Source: Sphingopyxis sp.
GTDB lineage: Bacteria; Pseudomonadota; Alphaproteobacteria; Sphingomonadales; Sphingomonadaceae
Length of the DNA: 64,000 bases
Assembly (NCBI GenBank): GCA_030145715.1
Contig: JAIXHQ010000011.1
Coordinates: forward strand, 1 to 64,000
Direction: 5' to 3'
Shown here: one piece after another, positions 50,405 through 58,363 of the stretch
Position numbering within the stretch: position 1 is the stretch's first letter
Layout of the letters: every line of letters begins with the position of its first letter
Made by a program: the position numbers and the translations under genes
The notes under the pieces: model-generated
Told to the model about the DNA's origin: nothing
The model's database searches: none
What the model saw: the letters and a program-made list of their open reading frames with translations, nothing else

Positions 50405-51838
50405 TCAGGCTGCGGTGTCGATGCCCAGATCGCTGAGCTTGCGATAGAGTGTCGAGCGGCCGATGCCCAGACGGCGGGCAACTTCGCTCATGCGGCCGCG
50501 ATAATGGCCGATCGCCAGGCGGATGACATCGGCCTCGATTTCCTCCAGCGGACGCAGATTGCCGTCGGGAAGATATAGGGTGACGCCAATGGCTTCGCCG
50601 TTGATCGCGACCTCGCCCTCACCGATCACGCTGCCACCGCCGAGCGTGGCCTCGATGGCGCGGAAATCGGCGCTGGTCAGCACGTCGGTCTTGCTGGCCA
50701 CGGCGGCGCGAAACAGCACGTCCTGCAACTGCCGAACATTGCCTGGCCAGGCATAGGCGGCGAGCAGGCGGAGCGCGTCGTCGGTGACGCCGATCGGTCC
50801 CATGCCCGGCAAGCCGCCGATACGCGCGAGCAGATGGCGCGCGAGCGGGCCGACGTCGCCGCGTCGTTCGGACAGCGAGGGCAGGGTAAGCTGTGCGCTG
50901 GACAGCGCATAGAACAGGTCTTCGCGAAAATGGCCCGCCTCGATCAGCTTGTCGAGCGGGCTGGCGCTGGTCGCGATGATGCGGACATCGACGCTCTGGC
51001 GGATGGTGCCGCCGATCATTTGCACTTCGCCGCTGTTCAGAAATTCGACGAGCTTGGCCTGTGTATCGAGCGGTATGCATTCGACATGATCGATGATGAT
51101 GCTGCCGCCGTCCGCCTGGACAAGACGGCCGACCTGCCGATCGAAAGCGCCCGCAAAGGCGCCGCGTTCATGCCCGAACAGCCCCGACCCGATCAGGCCG
51201 GGCGATACGGCCGAGCAATCGACCATCACGAGCTGGCCGCGCGCGCGCGGGCTGGCGCTATGGATCGCGCGGGCAAAGACTTCCTTTCCGGTGCCCGGCT
51301 TGCCGTTGATCATCACGGGAACCCGCGCGCGAGCGGCTTTCGCAGCGATGGCCAGCGCGCTGCGGAAATTGGGACTCGATCCGATGATTTCCTCGAACGC
51401 CAGCGGCGCGCGCAGCTTTTCGGTCAGCGGGCGCAGTTCGCCCTGCGGTCCGCCCGTCGCGACGACGCGGTCGAGCGCCTCCAGCAAACGGTCGGGGGCG
51501 ATGGGTTTCTGCACGAAATCGCTGGCGCCAGCGCGCATCGCGCCGACCGCCACCTCGACCCCGTTGCGCATCGTGATGACGACTAGCGGCAGCGCGGGGC
51601 GCCAGCGCCGCAGTTCGGCGACGAAATCAGAGATGTCCATTCCCGGCGTACCCTGATCGACCAGCACGGCGTCGAGCGCCATGCCTTCCTGTGTGCCGAG
51701 TTTCGCAAGGGCGGTATCGGTGTCGGCCGCGATGATGCTGCGCCATCCGCCGCGCGACACCAGGGCCGCGAGAAAACGCTGCTGAGCAGGCTCGCTATCG
51801 ACGATCATCACCGTTCGCGTGTCGCGCATGCTTGCCAT
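50405..51838 (-). CDS. NtrC-like response regulator with altered GAFTGA loop
   Basis: A 477-residue regulator with an N-terminal receiver (VMIVDSEPAQQ, candidate phosphoacceptor in AVLVDQGTPGMD, and DFVQKPIAP). A AAA+ domain has Walker A NGKPGTGKEVFAR and SIIIDHVECIP as Walker B region. A Fis helix-turn-helix lies at the end (MSEVARRLGIGRSTLYRKLSDLGI). The sigma-54-contact loop reads GAFAGA at residues 226-231, with Ala in place of the key Thr, and the receiver Asp context is unusual. It may have lost sigma-54 activation, as in some NtrC homologues that act with sigma-70. The ATG at 51838 is the first in frame. Confidence 0.9.
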   Translation of the reverse strand: MASMRDTRTVMIVDSEPAQQRFLAALVSRGGWRSIIAADTDTALAKLGTQEGMALDAVLVDQGTPGMDISDFVAELRRWRPALPLVVITMRNGVEVAVGAMRAGASDFVQKPIAPDRLLEALDRVVATGGPQGELRPLTEKLRAPLAFEEIIGSSPNFRSALAIAAKAARARVPVMINGKPGTGKEVFARAIHSASPRARGQLVMVDCSAVSPGLIGSGLFGHERGAFAGAFDRQVGRLVQADGGSIIIDHVECIPLDTQAKLVEFLNSGEVQMIGGTIRQSVDVRIIATSASPLDKLIEAGHFREDLFYALSSAQLTLPSLSERRGDVGPLARHLLARIGGLPGMGPIGVTDDALRLLAAYAWPGNVRQLQDVLFRAAVASKTDVLTSADFRAIEATLGGGSVIGEGEVAINGEAIGVTLYLPDGNLRPLEEIEADVIRLAIGHYRGRMSEVARRLGIGRSTLYRKLSDLGIDTAA

Positions 51839-52073
51839 GGTCCCGAATCTGCCCCTTTAACCAACATCTACATATGGTTGTTCCGCTGCGGCCTCCCGCT
51901 ATAGTGTTTAGGGGTAAAAGGGCGATTAAGGCCGCCGGGCTTTTACTTTGGCGGTGCGGCTTTCCGCACTTGAGCATATGGGACCGCATGGCTAAGACCG
52001 GCGCGAAGGCCGATTCTGGACAGGACGCGATGCGTTCGGTCCGTAAAAACGGCGGCTGAAGGGGAAATGAGCC

Positions 52074-52196
52074 ATGGCACATCAGGAAATGAAGGCAGCC
52101 GAAGAAACCTATGCGGGTTTCATTGGGCTGCTCAAAATCGGGTCGATCATCACCGCTATCGTCACTATCGGCGTCGTCCTCCTGATCGCGTCCTGA
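52074..52196 (+). CDS. aa3-type cytochrome c oxidase subunit IV
   Basis: A 40-residue protein with a hydrophilic start (MAHQEMKAAEETYAGF) and a single membrane helix (GLLKIGSIITAIVTIGVVLL), the layout of the bacterial aa3-type cytochrome oxidase subunit IV family (PF07835). GGGGAA lies nine bases before the ATG at 52074. It is ten bases upstream of pntAA, an arrangement common in alphaproteobacteria. The rest of the cytochrome oxidase genes are not in the window. Confidence 0.82.
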   Translation: MAHQEMKAAEETYAGFIGLLKIGSIITAIVTIGVVLLIAS

Positions 52197-52206
52197 CCGG
52201 ACCGTC

Positions 52207-53328
52207 ATGCGCATCGCCGTTTTGAAGGAGCTCGCCGACGGCGAGACCCGCGTCGCCGCGACACCTGAAACCGTGAAGAAATTCGTCGGTCTGGGTGCCG
52301 AAGTTGCCGTCGAATCGGGCGCGGGCGACCAAGCCTCGATCGCCGATGCCGATTATGCCGCGGCGGGCGCCAGCATGGGCAGCCGCGCCGACGTGCTGAA
52401 GGGCGCGAACGTCATTCTCGCCGTGCAGGGCCCCGATCCAAAGGGCTTGTCGGGCTTTTCGGATGGCGCCTGGCTGGTGGCGGGGCTGAACCCGTTCGGC
52501 GATCGCGCGCGCATCGACGACTATGCAAAGCTGGGGCTTGAGGCGCTGGCGATGGAATTTATGCCGCGCATCACGCGCGCGCAGTCGATGGATATTCTGT
52601 CCAGCCAGGCGAACCTTGCGGGGTATAAGGCCGTGTTGATGGCGGCAAACGCCTATGGCCGCGCCTTTCCGATGATGATGACCGCCGCGGGCACCGTCAG
52701 CGCCGCCAAGGCGTTCGTGATGGGCGTCGGGGTCGCGGGGCTTCAGGCGATCGCGACCGCGCGGCGTCTGGGGGCCCAGGTCAGCGCGACCGACGTGCGC
52801 GCCGCGACGAGGGAACAGATCCTCAGCCTTGGCGCCAAGCCGATCTTTGTCGAAACGGTCGCGGGGATCGAGGGCGAGGGCGCGGGCGGCTATGCCACCG
52901 AGATGTCGGACGAGTATAAGGCGGCACAGGCCGAACTGGTTTCGTCGCATATCGCCAAGCAGGACATCGTCATCACCACCGCGCTGATCCCGGGGCGCCC
53001 CGCACCGCGGCTGATTTCGGATGCACAGCTTGCGACGATGCGCAGCGGCAGCGTGATCGTCGACATGGCGGCCGAAAGCGGCGGCAATGTCGAGGGATCG
53101 GTGTCGGGCGAGGCGAAGAAGATTCACGGTGTGACCGTGATCGGCGCAAGGAATATCGCGGCATTGATGCCCGCCGATACCAGCGCGCTGTTCAGCCGCA
53201 ACCTGTTCAACTTCCTGTCGGCCTTCTGGGACAAGGAAGCGGGCAAGCCGGTGCTGGACGAAGAAATCGGCAACGCCGTGCGGCTGACGCAGGGCGGCAA
53301 GGTCGTTAACGACAGATTGCAGGGGTAA
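52207..53328 (+). CDS. pntAA: NAD(P) transhydrogenase alpha subunit, domain I
   Basis: A 373-residue NAD(H)-binding subunit of proton-translocating transhydrogenase, which drives NADPH formation from NADH. MRIAVLKELADGETRVAATPETV opens the alanine-dehydrogenase-like fold. The dinucleotide motif is VMGVGVAGLQAIATARRLGA, and MAAESGGNVEGS and GARNIAALMPADTS follow. This is the split form: the membrane part of PntA is the separate gene at 54612. Here about 1.3 kb with two other genes and terminators separates the halves. Confidence 0.96.
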   Translation: MRIAVLKELADGETRVAATPETVKKFVGLGAEVAVESGAGDQASIADADYAAAGASMGSRADVLKGANVILAVQGPDPKGLSGFSDGAWLVAGLNPFGDRARIDDYAKLGLEALAMEFMPRITRAQSMDILSSQANLAGYKAVLMAANAYGRAFPMMMTAAGTVSAAKAFVMGVGVAGLQAIATARRLGAQVSATDVRAATREQILSLGAKPIFVETVAGIEGEGAGGYATEMSDEYKAAQAELVSSHIAKQDIVITTALIPGRPAPRLISDAQLATMRSGSVIVDMAAESGGNVEGSVSGEAKKIHGVTVIGARNIAALMPADTSALFSRNLFNFLSAFWDKEAGKPVLDEEIGNAVRLTQGGKVVNDRLQG

Positions 53329-53332
53329 CGCC

Positions 53333-53698
53333 ATGGGTCTGTTCAGCGCCGGAGACATCGATGCCCAGGGGGCACAGGCCGAATTTCAGGCGTGGCTGAT
53401 CGATGGCGAAAAGGTGCTCACGGCCTTTCGGACCATCCGGGACACGGTGCTGCTGACCAATCTGCGCTTCATCTTTGTCGATGTGCAGGGGCTGACCGGA
53501 TCGAAGCGCGATATTCAAAGCGTTCCCTGGCGGTCGGTCACACGCTTTTCGTTCGAAACTGCCGGCACGTTCGACCTCGACGCCGACATGAAGGTGTGGG
53601 TGTCGGGCGCCGCGATGCCGATCGAGGTGAAGATTTCGCGCAAGAGCGATCCGCAGGCGATTCAGCAGATCATGGCGCAGCTTATCGTCGGTCGCTGA
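53333..53698 (+). CDS. bacterial PH-domain protein
   Basis: A 121-residue protein matching the bacterial pleckstrin-homology-like domain (PF08000 type). It has a beta-rich core (VLTAFRTIRDTVLLTNLRFIFVDVQGLTGSKRDIQSVPW, and then VTRFSFETAGTFDLDADMKVWV) and a C-terminal helix (SDPQAIQQIMAQLIVG). The function is unknown; such proteins may act at membranes. It starts five bases after pntAA and is followed by a terminator hairpin, so it looks cotranscribed with pntAA. Confidence 0.85.
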   Translation: MGLFSAGDIDAQGAQAEFQAWLIDGEKVLTAFRTIRDTVLLTNLRFIFVDVQGLTGSKRDIQSVPWRSVTRFSFETAGTFDLDADMKVWVSGAAMPIEVKISRKSDPQAIQQIMAQLIVGR

Positions 53699-53706
53699 AC
53701 GACGTC

Positions 53707-53733
53707 AAAAAAATGGCCGACTTCGGCCTTTTC
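53707..53733 (+). terminator. intrinsic terminator after the PH-domain gene
   Basis: AAAAAAAT, then GGCCG-ACTT-CGGCC, then TTTTCA: a short GC-rich hairpin with a T run about ten bases after the PH-gene stop. It would end transcription from pntAA and the PH gene. Confidence 0.7.
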
Positions 53734-53804
53734 ATGAAACTTCCGTCGGTTATCATGCGTTCAGGGTCTTCCACCCTGAATTTCAACCTTCTGGAGAATG
53801 ATTG

Positions 53805-54449
53805 ATGTTGTCTGCGAAGCTTTTCGCTACTCCCCTTCTTGCGATTGCTATTTTGTCGCCCGTCTATGCGCAGGAAGCTGCGGCTCCTGCTGAAATGCCG
53901 GCGCCTGCCGAAGCCGCTGTCGATGCTGCCGCTCCCGCTGATGCCGCCGCTCCCGCCGCGACGCCTGCCGCACCTGCAACCGCCGCGGCGCCCGCGACGC
54001 CGACCGGCATCGCTCTCGAAATCGGTGCGAAGCCCGATCATAAGACGCTGGCGAACGCGCTCACCACGGCGGGCGTTTCGGAAAAGCTCGCGGCCCAGCC
54101 GTTCACCATCTTTGCGCCGACCGATCAGGCATTCGCGGCCGTGCCGCAGCAGATGACCGACTGGCTGATGAACCCCGGTAACACGGAATCGCTCGCAAAG
54201 GTGCTGACCTATCATGTCGTGCCCGGCCGCGTGTCGTCGGAAGACCTTTATGCCAAGATCAAGGCTGGCGGCGGCAAGGCGACGCTGACGACCGTCGAGG
54301 GAGAGGCGCTGACCTTCACCGAGGTTCAGGGCAATATCAAGATTGACGGCACCCAGGGCAGCAGCGGTTTCATCACCCAGGCCGATGTCGAACAGTCGAA
54401 TGGCAATGTCCATGTCATCAACGGGGTGCTGATGCCGACGCTCGGCTAA
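53805..54449 (+). CDS. exported fasciclin-domain protein
   Basis: A 214-residue exported protein. The signal peptide (MLSAKLFATPLLAIAILSPVYAQ) is followed by an alanine/proline-rich linker of about 45 residues, then a fasciclin (FAS1) domain. The domain has HKTLANALTTAGV, FTIFAPTDQAFAAVP, LTYHVVPGRVSSEDL and the final VHVINGVLMPTLG. FAS1 domains serve adhesion. The start is the ATG at 53805 with GGAGA upstream. A hairpin lies in its leader and a terminator follows it, so it appears to be an independent unit inside the pnt region. Confidence 0.93.
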   Translation: MLSAKLFATPLLAIAILSPVYAQEAAAPAEMPAPAEAAVDAAAPADAAAPAATPAAPATAAAPATPTGIALEIGAKPDHKTLANALTTAGVSEKLAAQPFTIFAPTDQAFAAVPQQMTDWLMNPGNTESLAKVLTYHVVPGRVSSEDLYAKIKAGGGKATLTTVEGEALTFTEVQGNIKIDGTQGSSGFITQADVEQSNGNVHVINGVLMPTLG

Positions 54450-54487
54450 AGCCTTCTATAAACGGTGATCGGGACATTTAATGTCCC

Positions 54488-54536
54488 AAAGGGTCGGCAT
54501 TTCCTGTCTTGGGAAATGTCGGCCCTTGTCTTTTTG
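54488..54536 (+). terminator. intrinsic terminator after the fasciclin gene
   Basis: Left arm AAGGGTCGGCATTTCC, loop TGTCTTG, right arm GGAAATGTCGGCCCTT (two G-T wobbles), then GTCTTTTT. It sits between the fasciclin gene and pntAB, so pntAB and pntB need their own promoter or read-through. Confidence 0.8.
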
Positions 54537-54611
54537 ACAGCTTTGGAGTCGACAGGTTGCGTGGGGCGCGGCAAGAGGTGCGCGAAACGGAAATAGCAGG
54601 GGAGCGGACCC

Positions 54612-54893
54612 GTGGACTTTATCTCGATTTTTTCGATTTTCATATTGGCCTGCTTTGTCGGCTATTTTGTCGTGTGGTCGGTGACGCCGGCGCTGCACAC
54701 GCCGCTGATGAGCGTCACCAACGCGATTTCGTCGGTCATCATCGTCGGCGCGCTGATCGCCAGCGCCGCCGCGGGATCGGCATCGTCGAAATGGCTCGGC
54801 CTTGCCGCCGTCGTGATGGCCAGCATCAATATTTTCGGCGGTTTCGCCGTGACCGCGCGTATGCTCGCGATGTACAAGAAAAAGGAACGCTGA
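54612..54893 (+). CDS. pntAB: NAD(P) transhydrogenase alpha subunit, membrane part
   Basis: A 93-residue protein with three membrane helices, the membrane part of the split transhydrogenase alpha subunit. Motifs are [32 protein letters not shown] and [28 protein letters not shown] ends it. The GTG start at 54612 has GGGGAG ten bases upstream. pntB starts one base after its stop (TGA G ATG), so these two form a tight unit. It assembles with pntAA and pntB into the proton channel of transhydrogenase. Confidence 0.95.
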   Translation: MDFISIFSIFILACFVGYFVVWSVTPALHTPLMSVTNAISSVIIVGALIASAAAGSASSKWLGLAAVVMASINIFGGFAVTARMLAMYKKKER

Positions 54894-54894
54894 G

Positions 54895-56385
54895 ATGGAT
54901 TTTCAGTCGATCCTTGCTGCCGCCACGGGCGGCGAACATGGCCTGGCGGTGAATCCCTGGGCTGCCGTCGCCTATCTGGTGTCGGGCGTCTTTTTCATCC
55001 TTGCGCTGCGCGGCTTGTCGAGCCCGGCGTCGTCGCAGCGCGGCAACCGCTTTGGCATGATGGGCATGACGATCGCGGTCGTCACGACGTTGCTGACGCA
55101 TGTTCCGCGCTTTGACGGCGGCGCGCTCGACAGTGTCGCGCTGATCGAAATCCTGGCGGCGATCGGCATCGGCGCCGTCATCGGCATCGTCATGGCGCGC
55201 CGCATCGCGATGACCGCGATGCCGCAGCTTGTCGCCGCATTCCACAGCCTTGTCGGTCTGGCCGCGGTTGCCGTCGCCGCCGCCGCCTATCTTAACCCGC
55301 AGGCGTTTGGCATTGCCGATGCGGCGGGCCAGATCTTCACGGTCAGTCGGGTCGAAATGGGGCTGGGCATCGCGATCGGCGCGATCACCTTTTCGGGATC
55401 GGTTATCGCCTTCCTGAAACTCAACGGTAATATGTCGGGGTCGCCGATCATGCTGCCGGGGCGGCACATCATCAATCTGGGCACGCTGGCCGCGATCATC
55501 GGCCTGGTCGCCTATTTCACCGTCGATCAAAGCCCGTGGGTGTTCTGGACCGTCACCGCGCTCAGCTTTGCCATCGGCTTCCTGCTCATCATCCCGATCG
55601 GCGGCGCCGACATGCCCGTCGTCGTGTCGATGCTGAACAGCTATTCGGGCTGGGCTGCGGCGGCGATGGGCTTTACGCTTGGCAACACCGCGATGATCAT
55701 CACCGGTGCGCTCGTCGGATCGTCGGGTGCGATCCTGTCATACATCATGTGCCGTGCGATGAACCGCAGCTTCATTAGCGTGATCGCGGGCGGCTTTGGC
55801 GCCGACGATTCGGCCGCGGGTGCGGGCGGCTCAAAGGAACAGCGTCCGTGGAAACCGGGCAGCGCCGAGGATGCGGCCTTCCTGATGAGCCAGGCGGAAA
55901 ATGTCATCATCGTGCCCGGATATGGGATGGCGGTCGCGCAGGCCCAGCACGCGCTGCGCGAAATGGCCGATCAACTCAAGAAGGAAGGCGTGAACGTCAA
56001 ATATGCGATCCATCCGGTCGCGGGGCGTATGCCCGGCCATATGAACGTCCTGCTGGCCGAGGCGAATGTCCCCTATGACGAGGTGTTCGAACTGGAGGAC
56101 ATCAACGGCGAATTCGCACAGGCCGACGTGGCTTTCGTCATCGGCGCGAACGACGTGACCAACCCGGCGGCAAAGACCGACAAAAGCTCGCCCATCTATG
56201 GGATGCCGATCCTCGACGTTGAAAAGGCGAAGACGGTTCTGTTCGTGAAACGCTCGATGGGCGGGGTCGGCTATGCCGGCGTCGACAATGACGTTTTCTA
56301 TATGGATCAGACGATGATGCTGCTGGGCGATGCCAAGAAGATGGCCGACGACATCGTCAAGGCCCTCAGCGGCAGCGGGCACTAA
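54895..56385 (+). CDS. pntB: NAD(P) transhydrogenase beta subunit
   Basis: A 496-residue beta subunit. About nine membrane helices occupy residues 20-280 (for example VAYLVSGVFFILALRGLSS and LPGRHIINLGTLAAIIGLVAYF). The NADP(H)-binding domain III fills the last 170 residues, with GYGMAVAQAQHALREM, HPVAGRMPGHMNVLLAEA and VIGANDVTNPAAK as fingerprints. It forms the proton-translocating and NADPH site of the enzyme. The ATG follows the pntAB stop by one base. The stop codon is directly followed by the low-GC toxin-like segment. Confidence 0.98.
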   Translation: MDFQSILAAATGGEHGLAVNPWAAVAYLVSGVFFILALRGLSSPASSQRGNRFGMMGMTIAVVTTLLTHVPRFDGGALDSVALIEILAAIGIGAVIGIVMARRIAMTAMPQLVAAFHSLVGLAAVAVAAAAYLNPQAFGIADAAGQIFTVSRVEMGLGIAIGAITFSGSVIAFLKLNGNMSGSPIMLPGRHIINLGTLAAIIGLVAYFTVDQSPWVFWTVTALSFAIGFLLIIPIGGADMPVVVSMLNSYSGWAAAAMGFTLGNTAMIITGALVGSSGAILSYIMCRAMNRSFISVIAGGFGADDSAAGAGGSKEQRPWKPGSAEDAAFLMSQAENVIIVPGYGMAVAQAQHALREMADQLKKEGVNVKYAIHPVAGRMPGHMNVLLAEANVPYDEVFELEDINGEFAQADVAFVIGANDVTNPAAKTDKSSPIYGMPILDVEKAKTVLFVKRSMGGVGYAGVDNDVFYMDQTMMLLGDAKKMADDIVKALSGSGH

Positions 56386-56434
56386 TATCCTCGCGGCGGC
56401 GGCTGCTGACGCTTTGCCGCAAAATGGGGATGAA

Positions 56435-56746
56435 GTGGTTGAGGAAGCCAGAGGAGCAATCCCAAAGGCAATCCTGAAGGTGCTTCAGAAGCTTAGACCG
56501 GCGGCAAAGCCTGCTCCTAGAGCTGTGCCAGCACCCAAAAACTGGAAGCCGCCAGTCCATGGTCCCCAGGCTCCTCCTACGTCAATTCCTCCAGGTTGGA
56601 GAGTTCAGGAAATGCCACCTAACTCGATGTATCCTAACGGATATTGGCGCCTAGAGAAGCCGATGGGCAACGGCGGTTGGCAGGGAATAAATCCATCGAC
56701 GGGAAGGCCCGGTCCTCAGTGGGAAACTCATATCCCATTTCCTTAA
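56435..56746 (+). CDS. orphan C-terminal toxin-like domain (polymorphic-toxin tail)
   Basis: An open frame from about 56387 to 56746, in another frame than pntB, encodes a proline-rich linker (KPAPRAVPAPKNWKPPVHG) and a compact C-terminal module with PNGYWRLEKPMGNGGWQGINPSTGRPG and ETHIPFP. Tails of the form INP-TG with a terminal TH-P-P occur at the ends of polymorphic toxins. No signal or delivery domain precedes it. GTG at 56435 is the start I favour weakly; no good ribosome binding site fixes it. GC is lower than the surroundings, and a small putative immunity gene follows. It could be a displaced toxin cassette. Confidence 0.55.
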   Translation: MVEEARGAIPKAILKVLQKLRPAAKPAPRAVPAPKNWKPPVHGPQAPPTSIPPGWRVQEMPPNSMYPNGYWRLEKPMGNGGWQGINPSTGRPGPQWETHIPFP

Positions 56747-56757
56747 GGCTACGACGT

Positions 56758-57087
56758 ATGACAAAACTATCCGAAAAGCTGGTGGGTAAAGCGATAACGC
56801 TTGTCTGCTTTGGCGAGTATGTTGGCTTTATACACATGGGCGATAAGGATCATTGCCGTATCGAATCTGAGACTGTGATCATCGGCAAGGGCGGTAACGA
56901 ACATGCTTTGTTCCCAGAGCCAGCTCAAGGTGCGTTGCCATTGGTCTTGGGAGCGAAGGTGGAAGCCATTGCCATTGACAATACCGTGACCATCTCACTC
57001 GATAACGGTCACAAAATTAGAGCCGCTCTAACCGATGGATATGAGACGATCATGCTCAGCGTCGATGGTCAATCCGAAGTGTATTGA
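56758..57087 (+). CDS. small protein after toxin-like domain, putative immunity protein
   Basis: A 109-residue protein starting MTKLSEKLVGKAITLVCFG, twelve bases after the toxin-like frame. It looks mostly beta (YVGFIHMGDKDHCRIES, VEAIAIDNTVTISLDNGHK, ETIMLSVDGQSEVY) and acidic to neutral. No family is recognised. Position directly after a toxin-like tail, and similarly low GC, suggest an immunity protein. The ATG at 56758 has AAGG about ten bases upstream. Confidence 0.55.
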   Translation: MTKLSEKLVGKAITLVCFGEYVGFIHMGDKDHCRIESETVIIGKGGNEHALFPEPAQGALPLVLGAKVEAIAIDNTVTISLDNGHKIRAALTDGYETIMLSVDGQSEVY

Positions 57088-57151
57088 TAAACATCGCCGC
57101 AAAGTTTGTCGCCCGGCCTTGCCCGGGGGCGCCACTTTATTTAGCGATAGG

Positions 57152-57181
57152 CAGGACCGGGTCGGCGACGACCCGGTCCTG
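57152..57181. repeat. perfect 13-bp inverted repeat before the racemase gene
   Basis: CAGGACCGGGTCG, loop GCGA, CGACCCGGTCCTG. It lies between the cassette and the racemase ribosome binding site (GGAGG, near 57191). It may be a terminator lacking a T run, for pntB or the cassette, or a leader hairpin. Confidence 0.6.
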
Positions 57182-57201
57182 TTGCATTGCGGAGGACCAT
57201 C

Positions 57202-57900
57202 TTGCGGAAAATCGGCCTGATCGGGGGAATGAGCTGGGCATCGACCGAGCTTTATTACCGGCATCTCAACAAGGGGGTGCAAAAGCGCCTTGGAACCGCC
57301 TTTTCGGCGCCGATCGTGATGGAGAGCCTGAATTATTGCGATCTGTCGCGCATCACGACACCCGAGGGCTGGACCCATGCGAAAGAGGTGCTGATCGCAT
57401 CCGCGAGACGGCTGGAGGACGCTGGCGCGACCGCATTGATGATCGCCGCCAATTCGATGCACAAGGTGGCCGAGGATGTCGGGGCCGCGATTTCGATCCC
57501 GATCCTGCACATCGTCGACGAGACCGGCGAGAAGATGAAGGCCGATGGGATCAAGGCGGCAGCGGTGATCGGAACGCGCAACGTGATGACCGAACCCTGG
57601 TTCCGACAGCGGCTCGTCCGCCACGGCCTGACGCTGGCGCCCTATGACGTGAGCCGGGCGGAAGAAATCGACCGCATCATTTACGAAGAATTGATGCTGG
57701 GCAAGGTGAACGAAAGTTCGCGCCGGACGATGAAGACCTTTATCACCGATGTCGCGAAGCAGGACATTCAGGCGATCGTGCTGGCGTGTACCGAACTGGT
57801 GATGCTGGTCGATACCGACGCGAATGTCCTGCCGATCTATGACACGACGCGGATTCACGTTGCGGCGGGCGTCGACTGGATGCTGGGCGATCCGTCCTGA
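57202..57900 (+). CDS. aspartate/glutamate racemase family protein
   Basis: A 232-residue protein of the aspartate/glutamate racemase (YgeA/RacX) group. KIGLIGGMSWASTELYYRHLN opens the fold, TPEGWTHAKEVLI and AANSMHKVAEDV follow, and the second half has VLACTELVML. In E. coli YgeA the first active-site residue is a Thr in a TNTMHK motif; here that position is Ala (AANSMHK), while the second-half Cys is kept. Racemase activity is uncertain. The TTG at 57202 is the start because GGAGG lies six bases upstream. Confidence 0.88.
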   Translation: MRKIGLIGGMSWASTELYYRHLNKGVQKRLGTAFSAPIVMESLNYCDLSRITTPEGWTHAKEVLIASARRLEDAGATALMIAANSMHKVAEDVGAAISIPILHIVDETGEKMKADGIKAAAVIGTRNVMTEPWFRQRLVRHGLTLAPYDVSRAEEIDRIIYEELMLGKVNESSRRTMKTFITDVAKQDIQAIVLACTELVMLVDTDANVLPIYDTTRIHVAAGVDWMLGDPS

Positions 57901-57918
57901 ACCCGGTGCGGCGAGTAC

Positions 57919-58335
57919 CTATCTGATCCGCGTCCAATAGGCGTTGCGGCACATATATTTCATGCAGCCGTGGACCTTTAACCGGTCGCCCTCGATCGAC
58001 ACGGCGGCGCGAAACGCCTGTCCGTCTTCGGGGCTATATCCCTGTCCCGCCCAGTTGTTCGCTTCGGGTTTGAGGTCCCACAACAGCGGCGCGCCCAGCA
58101 GCTTGCGGGTCCGCTTAGTCTTGTCGGCATTTTTCGAATCTTTCAGGCCGCCGACCGGTTCGCGCACCAGAAAACGGCGGATTTTTCCGCACAGGCTGGC
58201 ACCGCATTTGGCAATTTCAACGACCGCTTTGCCATCGTCGGTCTTCCACTGACCCGTGATCGCTGCAGGCGCGGCGAGGACAGGGGAGGAGGCAATCAGC
58301 GCGGCTGCGGCAAACGCGATGCGGATTGGGGCCAT
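57919..58335 (-). CDS. DUF2147 exported protein
   Basis: A 138-residue protein with a signal peptide (MAPIRIAFAAAALIASSPVLA) and a DUF2147 domain: GQWKTDDGKAVVEIAKCGASLCGKI, REPVGGLKDSKNADKTKRTRKLLG and YSPEDGQAFRAAVSIEGDRLKVHGCM. Four cysteines could form disulfides. The function is unknown; DUF2147 proteins are periplasmic. The ATG at 58335 has AAGGAG ten bases upstream. It follows a paralogue by 28 bases. Confidence 0.9.
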   Translation of the reverse strand: MAPIRIAFAAAALIASSPVLAAPAAITGQWKTDDGKAVVEIAKCGASLCGKIRRFLVREPVGGLKDSKNADKTKRTRKLLGAPLLWDLKPEANNWAGQGYSPEDGQAFRAAVSIEGDRLKVHGCMKYMCRNAYWTRIR

Positions 58336-58363
58336 GTCTTTCAATCTCCTTGCAGTGCGCCGA

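Noticed and set aside
51985-52059. Small frame MAKTGAKADSGQDAMRSVRKNGG upstream of the oxidase subunit IV
   Set aside because: Only about 24 codons, no convincing ribosome binding site and no recognised relatives by eye.
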